Shown here: positions 9,401 to 16,811 of the stretch, one piece after another
Position numbering within the stretch: the stretch's first letter is position 1
Layout of the letters: each line of letters begins with the position of its first letter
Assembly: GCA_021810045.1 (NCBI GenBank)
Contig: JAJZJR010000014.1
Span: forward strand, 1-46,689
DNA: 46,689 bases
Direction of reading: 5' to 3'
DNA from: Thermoplasmata archaeon
GTDB taxonomy: Archaea; Thermoplasmatota; Thermoplasmata; Thermoplasmatales; Thermoplasmataceae
Position numbers and translations under genes: made by a program
The notes under the pieces: generated by a model
Told to the model about the DNA's origin: nothing
The model's input: only the letters and a program-made list of their open reading frames with translations
Databases searched by the model: none

Positions 9401-9662
9401 GAAGGATTGAATCAACTTTTTCCTTGATTATGATTCTTTCCACTGCATCTACGCTGATAGGTTCAATATAGATCCTGTCTGCAACGCTGTGGTCTGTCTG
9501 AATTGTTGCAGGGTTCGAGTTGAGGAGAACTACTTCAATACCTTCCTCTCTGAGTGAAAGACATGCCTGGGAACCTGCATAATCGAATTCAGCAGCCTGG
9601 CCTATGACAACAGGTCCTGAACCTATTACCAGAACTTTTTTTATCGATCTGTCCAGTGGCAT
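6477..9662 (-). CDS. carB: Carbamoyl-phosphate synthase large subunit
   Basis: This 1061-aa protein makes carbamoyl phosphate from bicarbonate, glutamine-derived ammonia and two ATP, for pyrimidine and arginine synthesis. It shows the internal duplication typical of CarB: GSGPVVIGQAAEFDYAGSQA opens the first half and GSGPNRISQGLEFDYGSVKA the second, each with an ATP-grasp domain (for example PLIVRTSFSLGGSGG and PVIVRSSFIIGGRAM). The oligomerisation region spans about 400-550. An MGS-like allosteric domain occupies the last 130 residues. The ATG shares its A with the carA stop codon (TAATG). Confidence 0.97.
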   Translation of the reverse strand: MPLDRSIKKVLVIGSGPVVIGQAAEFDYAGSQACLSLREEGIEVVLLNSNPATIQTDHSVADRIYIEPISVDAVERIIIKEKVDSILPTMGGQTALNLALRLKREGVLDKYPVRIIGTPVETIDTAEDREKFHKLMLEINEPVAPSARLTTRNYESEISNLDIYPLIVRTSFSLGGSGGRILRTKEELTVLANEFFRVYPDEVLELEKSLEGIMELEYEVIRDNAGNCITICNMENLDPMGVHTGESIVVTPSQTISDQEYHNLRDSAIKVISALGIRGACNIQFALNQETGEYYIVEVNPRTSRSSALASKASGYPIARTSSKIAVGYNLTEIINPITKNTYAAFEPSLDYITVKIPRWPFDKFEVERKIGVQMKSIGEVMGIGRTFEEAFFKAISSLETKESKSLRLSVSDDQLKELIKTPSDLRIYAIIEALLRRWSTSNIRQLSRYAIYFIEKLKNVTDKLADLSTGILPENLRELKYTGIPDSLISTFTGIPETEIYKERERQNIFPVYKAIDTCSGEFFAETPYLYSTYDQESEFLETERKKETVIVLGSGPNRISQGLEFDYGSVKAVLKLKKKGFKTVMVNSNPETVSTDFDISDILYFEPLSLEHICNIIRRESPCRIIIQFSGQTGQNLAMQIREIFGDDIFLGTSPESIEAIEDRKKFAEALREFGIQQPEFVTVTNMQEAVQAIERTPLPVIVRSSFIIGGRAMDIINEKEEVYGRVTSLLQERPGFPVLLSRYVEDATEIDVDFVSDGKSHVISGISVHVEEAGTHSGDATMVLSPDLPDPQTGVKIRELVGTFVRKYNLKGFSNLQLALKGDELYVIELNSRSSRSLPFVSKATGVDWISVGIDAMVSGVLHAEEVHPKSYFVKIPAFPFNRFLDLDAILGPEMKSTGEGMTAGRTLEEALGKALRMMNVHIRNKGSVVISVSDKDKPGLLEIAEYISAMGHKLVATPGTRHFLKENGIDSDVIYKMEDVREPRIDQFISENRPDLIINTPNSRSGSIKDGYQIRKLAIRKNIPLITNLKLAEAFVQTLKAGEKSDYREIREYWEEP

Positions 9663-10711
9663 TAGTGCACCTCCAGATCCTTTCTGATATCTTCAAAGAA
9701 CCATCTTGCATCTCTAGGCCCTGGAGAAGCTTCCGGATGATATTGGACACTGAAAATCGGCCGTTTCTCATGTCTTACCATTTCGACGCTCCCATCATTG
9801 ATATCCCACTGTGTAACCTTCAGCCCTGTATCATGAAGTGATTCCCTGTCAACAGCATAACCATGGTTGTGGGTTGTGATGAATATCCTTTTGCCATCTG
9901 TTACCGCATGGTTTGAACCCCTGTGGCCGAATTTCATTTTCATTGTCTTACCTCCAAGGGCAAGTGAGATGATCTGATGGCCCAGGCATACCCCGTAGAT
10001 GTGTGTGTCCTCAGACCGTTTGCGGATAAAATCTGTCACTGCTGAAAGAGAATCATGGGAAGGGTCCCCCGGGCCGTTGGAAATAAAGATTGAGTCATAA
10101 TCAAAATCAATTTTCTCAAAATCCGAGTTGTAGGGTACAACATAGAGATCAGCAAGCATGGAAAGTTCCTTTACGAGGCTTTTCTTTGCCCCGACATCAA
10201 TGAATAGAACCTTGTGCTTCCCTTCACCTTTCACTTCATAAGGTTCTTTACAGCTAACCTTTGAAACAACATCCTCATCCATCGGATCTGGAAACTCATT
10301 GGGAATTTCAGGTGATGAGGAAATATAAGCCCGCATAACACCCTTTTCCCGGATCTTTCTCACCAAAAGCCTTGTATCTACAAGATCAATTCCCGGAACT
10401 TTCTGTTCTTCCAGCAGGTTGTTGAAATATAACCAGCTCTGATCTATCACAAGTTGTGCATGGGCGTCCCTTGCCACTACGCCTGAAACCTGTACACTAT
10501 CACTTTCAAATAAACCCATCCCCAAGGGATAATTTGCCACTGTTGGACTTGCAAAAGTAAGAATCTGGTTCTTGTAAGAGGGATCTGTTATGGATTCCAG
10601 ATAACCCGTCATTGATGTGGTAAAGACAATTTCACCATATGAATCGCCGGAGTAACCAAAGGCAACCCCCTTAAGGACTGTACCATCCTCAAGTATGAGG
10701 TACCGGTTCAT
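9662..10711 (-). CDS. carA: Carbamoyl-phosphate synthase small subunit (glutaminase)
   Basis: This subunit hydrolyses glutamine and passes ammonia to CarB. The N-terminal CPSase domain (MTGYLESITDPSYKNQIL, then FASPTVANYPLG) is followed by a class I glutamine amidotransferase domain with nucleophile C242 in YGVCLGHQ and the catalytic H325/E327 in QYHPEASP. The length of 349 aa is normal. A GGGAGG ribosome site lies 8 nt before the ATG. The stop overlaps the carB start by one base. Confidence 0.97.
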   Translation of the reverse strand: MNRYLILEDGTVLKGVAFGYSGDSYGEIVFTTSMTGYLESITDPSYKNQILTFASPTVANYPLGMGLFESDSVQVSGVVARDAHAQLVIDQSWLYFNNLLEEQKVPGIDLVDTRLLVRKIREKGVMRAYISSSPEIPNEFPDPMDEDVVSKVSCKEPYEVKGEGKHKVLFIDVGAKKSLVKELSMLADLYVVPYNSDFEKIDFDYDSIFISNGPGDPSHDSLSAVTDFIRKRSEDTHIYGVCLGHQIISLALGGKTMKMKFGHRGSNHAVTDGKRIFITTHNHGYAVDRESLHDTGLKVTQWDINDGSVEMVRHEKRPIFSVQYHPEASPGPRDARWFFEDIRKDLEVH

Positions 10712-10960
10712 CCTTCAATCCTCCCGCAAATCTCTTCCTTCCATATTTCAAGACTGAATTTCATAAAAATCAACTTTATTGAATTGGTGTCTGGCATCAG
10801 ATCAAATAAACCGGACGGGAAAAAATCTCTTCCTGTTCCATTTCCGGTTGCGTTTTCCAAGACTGTTCGGGCTTGACGATACAAGAGTCGCATAAAATTA
10901 TTTTGTTTTGATAAGTGTTCATAATAAGTCTAAATAATGGAACAGTTGACAAATGTCATA
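10712..10960 (-). promoter_or_regulatory. carA upstream region
   Basis: 249 bp separate the sfsA stop from the carA start. A TATA-like stretch (ACTTATTATG, about 10920-10929, minus strand) would put transcription start near 10897, giving carA a leader close to 190 nt. That leader contains a 61-codon ATG frame (10893 to 10708) whose stop overlaps the carA ATG as ATGA. Its first half uses CGA/CGT arginine codons unlike local genes, so I do not call it a gene. The long leader could be a pyrimidine control region, but no known riboswitch or attenuator structure was recognised. Confidence 0.35.
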
Positions 10961-11659
10961 TTAGTCAGTTCCACAAACATCAATGGTTCCATGGAAGGCT
11001 ATTTTGCCATTCTGAAAGGAAAGTAGTGGAATGAAAACCTCAACCCCGTCTTTTAAGGCTTTGTAAAATTCTTCTGAAAACTCAGGATCTGTTTCCTCAT
11101 TTGGTTTGAAACACTTTGCATTCTTTCTGAAAGTAAGGATCATCAAGGCAGAGTTCCTACCTGATGCAAGATTATTCCTCAGTAGAGTGAGATGCTCACG
11201 TCCTCTCTTTGTGGGGGCATCGGGAAATGTGGCAATATTGCCCCTGATCATTGTACATCCCTTGACTTCAATCAGTGTCCTGTCCCATTGAAAGTCAATC
11301 CTGTGGTTGCCAAGCTTGACTTCTCTCTTCACATCCGAAGGAAGGAATCTTGATGCAATATCTGAATGTACCCTGGTATCCGTAAGGATCCATTCGTTTA
11401 CGTCTTTTGATGCCGTTACAGAATGTGAAGTCTTGATTCCTTCTGTCTTTCTTATGAGGACCTTGTTGCCCGGAAATATGAGTTCCTTGAGGCGCCCAGG
11501 ATCGTGAAGGTGGCAGGGAATACTCTCTCCCTGAACATCAACATTCACCAGAAATCTGTTTGGTCTGTCTATTACGCTTCCCTTTACCAGTTCAGCGGAA
11601 AAGTCGAATAAGGTCTGGCCAATTTCAGGGATCCTGAAAATTGATGATGAACCTGACAT
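10961..11659 (-). CDS. sfsA: SfsA-family DNA-binding/nuclease-like protein
   Basis: 232 aa with the SfsA hallmarks: an N-terminal OB-like part with RPNRFLVNV and CHLHDPGRLKELIFPG, then a restriction-nuclease-like core with RIDFQW, LIEVKGCTM and FPDAPTKRGREHL. In bacteria SfsA was named for a sugar-fermentation phenotype, and the fold suggests nucleic-acid cleavage. The archaeal role is unknown. The gene follows a 41-aa zinc-ribbon ORF by 17 bp and probably shares its transcript. Confidence 0.92.
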   Translation of the reverse strand: MSGSSSIFRIPEIGQTLFDFSAELVKGSVIDRPNRFLVNVDVQGESIPCHLHDPGRLKELIFPGNKVLIRKTEGIKTSHSVTASKDVNEWILTDTRVHSDIASRFLPSDVKREVKLGNHRIDFQWDRTLIEVKGCTMIRGNIATFPDAPTKRGREHLTLLRNNLASGRNSALMILTFRKNAKCFKPNEETDPEFSEEFYKALKDGVEVFIPLLSFQNGKIAFHGTIDVCGTD

Positions 11660-11675
11660 TTCTTATTCTTTGATT

Positions 11676-11801
11676 TCAGGATTTTGACGGTGAAGACATC
11701 AACGTATGCCCGCACTCATGACAGAATTTCTGCCCCTCTTCAATCTCGCATTCACATTCACACGTTGGACTGCCTATTTCAAGCTTGCAGAACATACACA
11801 T
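11676..11801 (-). CDS. Small zinc-ribbon protein, 41 aa
   Basis: I read this gene directly; it is too short for routine calling. The ATG frame encodes 41 residues with seven cysteines: C2-x2-C5 near the start, a CECEC run (C14, C16, C18), and C27HEC30GH near the end. This is a compact zinc-ribbon-like arrangement with room for one or two metals. It lies 17 bp before sfsA on the same strand, and the kbl terminator precedes it, so it is probably the first gene of that transcript. A TATA-like CTAAAATACC sits about 30 bp upstream. Function unknown. Confidence 0.65.
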   Translation of the reverse strand: MCMFCKLEIGSPTCECECEIEEGQKFCHECGHTLMSSPSKS

Positions 11802-11874
11802 GCTCAGCAGAATAGCATATTGGTATTTTAGATTTGAACCATATATGGAAAATGAGTGGGAACCGTGTTTTTTG

Positions 11875-11932
11875 AAAAAAATTAAAGTCGAATATTTCCT
11901 CCCCCATTTCGGGAGAAGTTTGCTGCGACTTT
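11875..11932 (-). terminator. Nested stem-loop plus U-tract after kbl
   Basis: Reading the minus strand downstream of kbl, an outer stem AAAGTCG/CGACTTT (arms at 11926-11932 and 11884-11890) encloses an inner stem CTCCC/GGGAG (11911-11915 and 11899-11903). It is followed directly by AATTTTTTTC (down to 11875). This looks like an intrinsic terminator. It separates kbl from the zinc-ribbon/sfsA transcript. Confidence 0.7.
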
Positions 11933-11955
11933 GAGGTGAAAAATCAGGAAAAGTG

Positions 11956-13140
11956 TCACTTTATGATGCCTAGTTTTTTACCTGATCTCTCGAATGCCTC
12001 TACAGTATAGTTTATATCATCCTTTGAGTGCACGGCAGACGGCATAAGTCTGATTCTTGCAGCACCCTGTGCAACTGTTGGATACACAATGGGTGAAGCG
12101 AATACTTTTTCTTCCTCGTAGAGAAGTTTGCTCAGTTCCAGGGTCTCTTTCTCATCACCAACCATGACAGGCGTAATAGGTGTCTTGGTTGTACCTGTGT
12201 TGAATCCTATGCTGTTGAGCTTTTCCTTGAGAAGTTTTGCATTATCCCATAATTTCCTGAGAAGAGAATCGTCCCTCTCCATTATCTCTATGGATTTGAG
12301 AACTGCTGCAGTGTCGCCGGGGTTCAGACCGCTGCTGAAGAGGAAGGGTCTGGCTTTTCTTTTGAGGTATTCCACAAGATCCTCTGAACCGGCAACAAAA
12401 CCTCCCATTGATCCTATGGCCTTTGAAAATGTTCCCATTTCCACATCAATCCTGTCCGAAACGCCGAAATGATCGCAGATGCCTCTTCCATGATCGCCGA
12501 GAACACCTTCGCCATGGGCATCGTCCACGTAGCTCATTGCACCATATTTCTCAGCAAGCTCGACTATTTCCGGAAGTGGTGCAAGATCGCCATCCATAGA
12601 GAATACACCATCAGATATCACAAGTGAACGCCTGTACTTCTTAACGTTTTCCTTTAGCTTCTCGTCAAGATCTGCCATATTGAGATGCTTGTATACTCCC
12701 CTCTGTGCTCCGCTAAGCCTTACTCCGTCAATTATGCTTGCATGGTTGAGTTCCTCACTGAGAACATAATCTTCCTTGCCAACCAGAGAAGGAATTGTGC
12801 CGGAGTTTGCAAGCAAACCGCCCTGGTATACAAGGGACGCTTCCATATGTTTGAATTTTGCAACCTTTTCTTCTAGTTTGAAGTGAATTTCGTTTGTGCC
12901 TGCAATTGATCTTACAGCGCCTGCCCCAACTCCGAATTCCTCTATAGCCTCAATAGCTGCTTTCTTTACTTCCGGATGATTTGCCAGCCCAAGATAATTG
13001 TTGGAGCACATATTGAGAACTTTATTTCCTTCAATCTTAACCCAGGCACCCTGTGGTGATTCCAGAACCTTTATAGGAACAAATCTTCCAGCATCTTTCA
13101 TTGCCTGTATTTCGTCCTTAACCCACTGTAAAGAAGTCAC
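11956..13140 (-). CDS. kbl: Glycine C-acetyltransferase (2-amino-3-ketobutyrate CoA ligase)
   Basis: A PLP enzyme of the alpha-oxoamine synthase family that joins glycine and acetyl-CoA, or cleaves 2-amino-3-oxobutyrate in threonine breakdown. Seen: [40 protein letters not shown], and the PLP-lysine motif [12 protein letters not shown]. The C-terminal part has [16 protein letters not shown] chose the GTG at 13140 (about 394 aa). The longer GTG start at 13182 would lie upstream of a TATA element (AATTTAAAAC) found 36 bp before 13140, and the extra residues do not resemble the family. Other alpha-oxoamine synthases (for example BioF) are less likely given the overall similarity to Kbl. Confidence 0.88.
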   Translation of the reverse strand: MTSLQWVKDEIQAMKDAGRFVPIKVLESPQGAWVKIEGNKVLNMCSNNYLGLANHPEVKKAAIEAIEEFGVGAGAVRSIAGTNEIHFKLEEKVAKFKHMEASLVYQGGLLANSGTIPSLVGKEDYVLSEELNHASIIDGVRLSGAQRGVYKHLNMADLDEKLKENVKKYRRSLVISDGVFSMDGDLAPLPEIVELAEKYGAMSYVDDAHGEGVLGDHGRGICDHFGVSDRIDVEMGTFSKAIGSMGGFVAGSEDLVEYLKRKARPFLFSSGLNPGDTAAVLKSIEIMERDDSLLRKLWDNAKLLKEKLNSIGFNTGTTKTPITPVMVGDEKETLELSKLLYEEEKVFASPIVYPTVAQGAARIRLMPSAVHSKDDINYTVEAFERSGKKLGIIK

Positions 13141-13256
13141 GTTTATCGTTTGATTAATGCAAGAAAATGTTTTAAATTTCACCTTTTCATGAAAATAGAA
13201 TTTCTACTTTTTTATTGCATTTCTTATTGGAACTTCAGGAATGGTAAACCCATTTG

Positions 13257-13291
13257 AAAAAAAAGAAAAGTCGGAGGCCCATAATGGGCCT
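13257..13291 (-). terminator. Intrinsic-type terminator after mqnD
   Basis: On the minus strand, downstream of mqnD, a perfect 7-bp stem AGGCCCA/TGGGCCT with loop TTA (13275-13291) is followed within 6 nt by a T-rich tract (TTTTCTTTTTTTT, 13257-13269). This matches a hairpin plus U-tract terminator and isolates mqnD from kbl. Confidence 0.75.
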
Positions 13292-13322
13292 GATTTGTGG
13301 TTTGAATTCCCTTGGAAGAATT

Positions 13323-14138
13323 TCAGATAATTTCGAGATCGAAGGGTTTTATGAGATTCATGCTCACGGCCCTCTTATAGTAGAGTTCGAGAGCCTTCCT
13401 GCCTTTTTCTCCAAAATCTATGGATAGTGGGTTCACATACATCCTGATGAACTTTCTCTCAAGTTCCATGTCAGCATATCTGGCATATTTCAGTGAATAT
13501 CTTACTGCATCATCCTCATTGGCCATGGAATACTTTATGGAATCCTCAAAATCTTTCTTGTATTTCATGGCAACTTCCTTGCCAAGTGATTTTTTTATTG
13601 CGTTGAATCCAAGTGGAATAGGCAGGTCACCAGCGTACTCCTTCCATTTCTCATAGAGGTCAAGTACCTTGATAAGTCCCTTGTCCTGGAAGGTGAGCTG
13701 TTCGTCATGAATGAGGATACCGGCATCCACCTCTCCAGATAATACTGCTTCAGGAATTTTGTCAAACCTTACTTCCCTGAATTCCTTGGGTTCTGGTGCG
13801 AACATCTTGTAAAGCATATATGCAGATGTGAATTTGCCTGGAATTGCCACGACAGCTTTTGATAGATCAACATTCTTCTTTGCGACAACAGCAGGCCCAT
13901 AACTTAGTCCAAAACTTGCTCCTGATGTTGTGAGGTAATATTTGTCATGCACATTGACATATCCGTTTGCAGAGATGGCAGTTACATCATACAGTTCCTG
14001 AGGTGCTTCTTTGTTCAGTGTTTCAATATCCTTTACAACCTGGTCATATTCAAATGCGCAGGGTATCTTCTTCTCGAACATTCCATAAAACATGAAAGAA
14101 TCGTCCGGGTCTGGTGTGTGGGCAATAACGAGTTTCAT
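13323..14138 (-). CDS. mqnD: 1,4-dihydroxy-6-naphthoate synthase (MqnD-like)
   Basis: The last dedicated step of the futalosine route to the menaquinone naphthoate ring. The protein (271 aa) has a periplasmic-binding-protein-like fold. It opens with HTPDPDDSFMFYGM (MqnD proteins have SPCPNDTFIF here), then AGILIHDEQLTFQDKGL, DLPIPLGFNAI and YVNPLSIDFGEKG, which line up well with bacterial MqnD. A TATA element (TCTTAAATGA) lies about 22 bp before the ATG. The other mqn genes are not in this window. A generic solute-binding protein is unlikely because there is no signal peptide. Confidence 0.85.
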   Translation of the reverse strand: MKLVIAHTPDPDDSFMFYGMFEKKIPCAFEYDQVVKDIETLNKEAPQELYDVTAISANGYVNVHDKYYLTTSGASFGLSYGPAVVAKKNVDLSKAVVAIPGKFTSAYMLYKMFAPEPKEFREVRFDKIPEAVLSGEVDAGILIHDEQLTFQDKGLIKVLDLYEKWKEYAGDLPIPLGFNAIKKSLGKEVAMKYKKDFEDSIKYSMANEDDAVRYSLKYARYADMELERKFIRMYVNPLSIDFGEKGRKALELYYKRAVSMNLIKPFDLEII

Positions 14139-14260
14139 GTAAACGGAAGCACTTCATTTAAGAATTGCTTTTCGCTTTAATGCTTATTGTTCTTTCAGCA
14201 AAAGGCACTGTAATTAAATATTCCATACGAATCTCATAACCCTGAAATTTTGGTGATTTC

Positions 14261-15190
14261 ATGAAGAAGATCCTCATTGCCTTTGGGGGGAATGCCCTTT
14301 TGAGAAACGGAGATGACAGCACTTTTGAATCCCAGCTTGAGAGAGCCACTGAGGCTTTTGAAAGGATTTCTGACGTGATCTTGGAAAATAACGTCATAAT
14401 TACTCACGGAAATGGCCCTCAGGTGGGGAATATACTTCTACAGAACGAATTTTCACAAAAAGTTACCAAGGCTATGCCGCTTCATGCGTGTGGAGCCATG
14501 TCACAGGGACTTATAGGGGAGATTCTTGCTGAAGCATACGACAGTGTTAGACTCAGGAAAGGCATAATGAAAGATGCTTCGGTCATACTCACAAGGACTG
14601 TCGTTGATCCTGATGATAAAGCTTTCCAGAATCCGTCTAAACCAATTGGCCCTTATTACGACCGGATGACTGCTGAAGGGCTTATGAAGACAAGAAACTG
14701 GCAGATGAAAGAAGAAGGCAACAAAGGTTACAGACGACTTGTACCATCACCTGTTCCAATAGACATTGTTGAGCGTTCAGCAATTTTCAACTGCCTCAAT
14801 GATGGTTTTATGCCAATATGCACAGGAGGTGGCGGTGTTCCTGTGATAAAGTCACAGAGAGGCTTTATGGGGACAGATGCAGTCATAGACAAGGATCTTG
14901 CATCATCTCTCCTGGCAAGAATTCTTGAAGTGGATAAATTTGTGATCCTCACAGATGTAAAAGGGGTTTACAGGAACTATGGAACTCCTGAGGAAGAGCT
15001 TATACCGGAAATTAAGGTATCCGAGCTTGAAAAAGACCTTGATTCTGGAATTTTCCCGAAGGGAAGCATGGGGCCGAAGGTCAGGGCAGCCATAGAATTC
15101 GCCAGAGCTTCCGGGAAGGAGGCTGTTATTGGCTCACTGGATGAAGCTGGAAAAGTTATTGATGGAAAATCGGGAACTGTGATCCATTAA
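14261..15190 (+). CDS. arcC: Carbamate kinase
   Basis: 309 aa of the amino-acid kinase fold. It interconverts ATP plus carbamate and ADP plus carbamoyl phosphate, usually to harvest ATP from carbamoyl phosphate. Seen: IAFGGNALL, ITHGNGPQVGN, the PSPVPIDIVE segment, CTGGGGVPV, DAVIDKDLASSLLA, ILTDVKGVYRN and the C-terminal FPKGSMGPKVRAA. The start has a GGTGAT ribosome site just upstream, with a TATA element (ATTAAATATT, about 14212-14220) giving a leader of roughly 18 nt. It converges with the phosphoribosyltransferase gene with a 4-bp gap. No arginine deiminase or ornithine carbamoyltransferase is adjacent. Confidence 0.94.
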   Translation: MKKILIAFGGNALLRNGDDSTFESQLERATEAFERISDVILENNVIITHGNGPQVGNILLQNEFSQKVTKAMPLHACGAMSQGLIGEILAEAYDSVRLRKGIMKDASVILTRTVVDPDDKAFQNPSKPIGPYYDRMTAEGLMKTRNWQMKEEGNKGYRRLVPSPVPIDIVERSAIFNCLNDGFMPICTGGGGVPVIKSQRGFMGTDAVIDKDLASSLLARILEVDKFVILTDVKGVYRNYGTPEEELIPEIKVSELEKDLDSGIFPKGSMGPKVRAAIEFARASGKEAVIGSLDEAGKVIDGKSGTVIH

Positions 15191-15194
15191 GGAT

Positions 15195-15845
15195 TCACTG
15201 TTCCACTTTTACATAGTTTGTGGATTCTTCCCTTAATTTGCCGGAGATCACAAAGTCATTCAATACCTTCTCAAGGTGCTTGTCTGATATGTCCATATCA
15301 TACTGTTCTTTAAGAAGTGATTTTATCCCTGATAAATTGAGTTTGCTGTTCATTGCCTTCATCAGAAGGTTATCCAGATCCTCATATACATTCCATGGGA
15401 AGATGAACCATGTCCACTGTGTCTGATCGACAAGCTCCCCGTAATAGTCAGGAACAAATTCCGACCTTGTGATATGGAGCATTGTAGCTGTTTTGATTTC
15501 AGCCGGGTCCTGACTCTTGACAAAATCATAGGCCAGTTTCATGCTCTGACCCGTGTCCGTAATGTCATCTACGATGAGGACTTTCTTCCCCTTAAGATTA
15601 AGTTTTCCCGGATCGTTGAGTACAGCCTGCCCGCTTTTTGTTGCAGTGATACCCCAGTGTTCAGTCTTTATGGACAGTAAATCCTTAATCCAAAGTGAAT
15701 CCGAAAGTATTCTGGAAGGAACAAGTCCACCTCTGGAAAGCCCAATGATTACTTCCGGTGAGAAGTTCTCCACGACCTTTGTCCTTATGGAGCTGCACCA
15801 CTTTTCTATGTCTGACCATGATACTAAATGTGCTCTGAATTCCAT
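15195..15845 (-). CDS. Phosphoribosyltransferase with putative C-terminal winged helix
   Basis: A type I phosphoribosyltransferase, probably for purine bases (hypoxanthine/guanine/xanthine class). Seen: VIIGLSRGGLVPSRILSD, and the PRPP-binding VLIVDDITDTGQS near residue 93, followed by the WTWFIFPW stretch typical of the xanthine/guanine PRT group. About 50 residues beyond the usual end of the domain (165-216) form a helix-helix-hairpin pattern that resembles a small winged helix. Overlapping inverted repeats lie between its TATA box and start. The wHTH reading is inference; the extension may just be a structural cap. Confidence 0.8.
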   Translation of the reverse strand: MEFRAHLVSWSDIEKWCSSIRTKVVENFSPEVIIGLSRGGLVPSRILSDSLWIKDLLSIKTEHWGITATKSGQAVLNDPGKLNLKGKKVLIVDDITDTGQSMKLAYDFVKSQDPAEIKTATMLHITRSEFVPDYYGELVDQTQWTWFIFPWNVYEDLDNLLMKAMNSKLNLSGIKSLLKEQYDMDISDKHLEKVLNDFVISGKLREESTNYVKVEQ

Positions 15846-15848
15846 TGG

Positions 15849-15873
15849 ATACCGAGACGGTATGGTGTATACC
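15849..15873 (-). promoter_or_regulatory. Overlapping inverted repeats in PRT promoter
   Basis: ATACCG/CGGTAT (15849-15854 and 15858-15863) and GGTAT/ATACC (15859-15863 and 15869-15873) overlap. The minus-strand TATA (TTTAAAA) is at 15874-15880, so the expected start site is near 15851 and the repeats lie between TATA and start codon. This is a usual place for archaeal repressors. No binding protein is proven. Confidence 0.5.
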
Positions 15874-15995
15874 TTTTAAACAGTTTCATTCATTCTTGAA
15901 TTTTGTGAAATTGTTCATGCAATGTGTATTGAAGCTATTTATTTCAATAATTCTATTTTACAAATATTTTTATATCGAGATGCTGTAATCTCATA

Positions 15996-16811
15996 ATGAG
16001 CGGCTTAGATATAGCGCTGATAATTATCTTCCTGATAATCGTATTTATCCTGCTTTCTGGACTTCACATCCTGAAGGAGTGGGAAAGGGGAGCAGTATTC
16101 ACACTTGGAAGATTTTCCCAGATAAAGGGACCCGGAGTTATTTACGTGTGGCCCATAGTGAGCAGGGTCTCCACTGTCATGTCAACAAGGATTCAGGTTG
16201 TTTCCTTCAAGACAGAAAGCACATTCACAAAAGATAACGTGCCAATAAATGTAGATGCAGTCATGTATTTCCAGATTGTTGATCCTCAAAAGGCAGTTCT
16301 AAATGTTGAAAATTATGGTGCAGCAACAAACTATTCTGCCCAGACTACCCTTAGGGAAGTACTTGGTAAGAGTTCGTTTGATGAGGTACTTTCAGAAAGG
16401 GAAAAAATAGGAGAAGCAGCAAGGGAGATCATTGACGAGAAAACCGAAAACTGGGGAATCAAGGTTTCATCCGTGGAAATAAGGGATGTAGTAGTTCCGC
16501 AGAATCTGCAGGAAGCAATGTCAAGACAGGCCTCCGCAGAAAGAGAGAGAAGATCCAGGGTAACACTGGCACTTGCCGAGGTTGAGGCAGCAAAGAAAAT
16601 GGTTGAAGCCGCCAATCAGTATACAGATAACCCCACAGCATTCCAGCTAAGGTGGATGAATATACTTTATGAAATTGGCCTTGAAGGGAAAGGCACCCTT
16701 ATGATGGTACCTGCGAACACCCCGCCTGTTGGAGTGAGCAACCCCATGTCTGTATTGGGCCTTGATGAAATAGCGAAGAAAGCTAAGGAAATGAAGGGCG
16801 GTTCTAGTTAG
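15996..16811 (+). CDS. SPFH/stomatin-like membrane protein
   Basis: 271 aa. One N-terminal membrane helix (about 5-26) is followed by an SPFH/band 7 domain: EWERGAVFTLGRF, GPGVIYVWPI, DNVPINVDAVMYFQI, then SSVEIRDVVVPQNLQEAMSRQASAERERRSR. A coiled coil spans about 165-215 and a low-complexity tail closes the protein. Such proteins form large membrane-attached oligomers and often pair with NfeD or a serine protease, neither of which is next door. A TATA element (TTTATAT, about 15969-15975) lies about 25 bp before the ATG. The 3' end overlaps ksgA by 8 bp. Confidence 0.9.
   Translation: MSGLDIALIIIFLIIVFILLSGLHILKEWERGAVFTLGRFSQIKGPGVIYVWPIVSRVSTVMSTRIQVVSFKTESTFTKDNVPINVDAVMYFQIVDPQKAVLNVENYGAATNYSAQTTLREVLGKSSFDEVLSEREKIGEAAREIIDEKTENWGIKVSSVEIRDVVVPQNLQEAMSRQASAERERRSRVTLALAEVEAAKKMVEAANQYTDNPTAFQLRWMNILYEIGLEGKGTLMMVPANTPPVGVSNPMSVLGLDEIAKKAKEMKGGSS

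Noticed and set aside
10708-10893. 61-codon ORF before carA as a real gene
   Set aside because: Arginine codons CGA/CGT in its first half are unlike local genes, there is no recognisable protein pattern, and it overlaps the carA ribosome site. Kept only as a leader observation.
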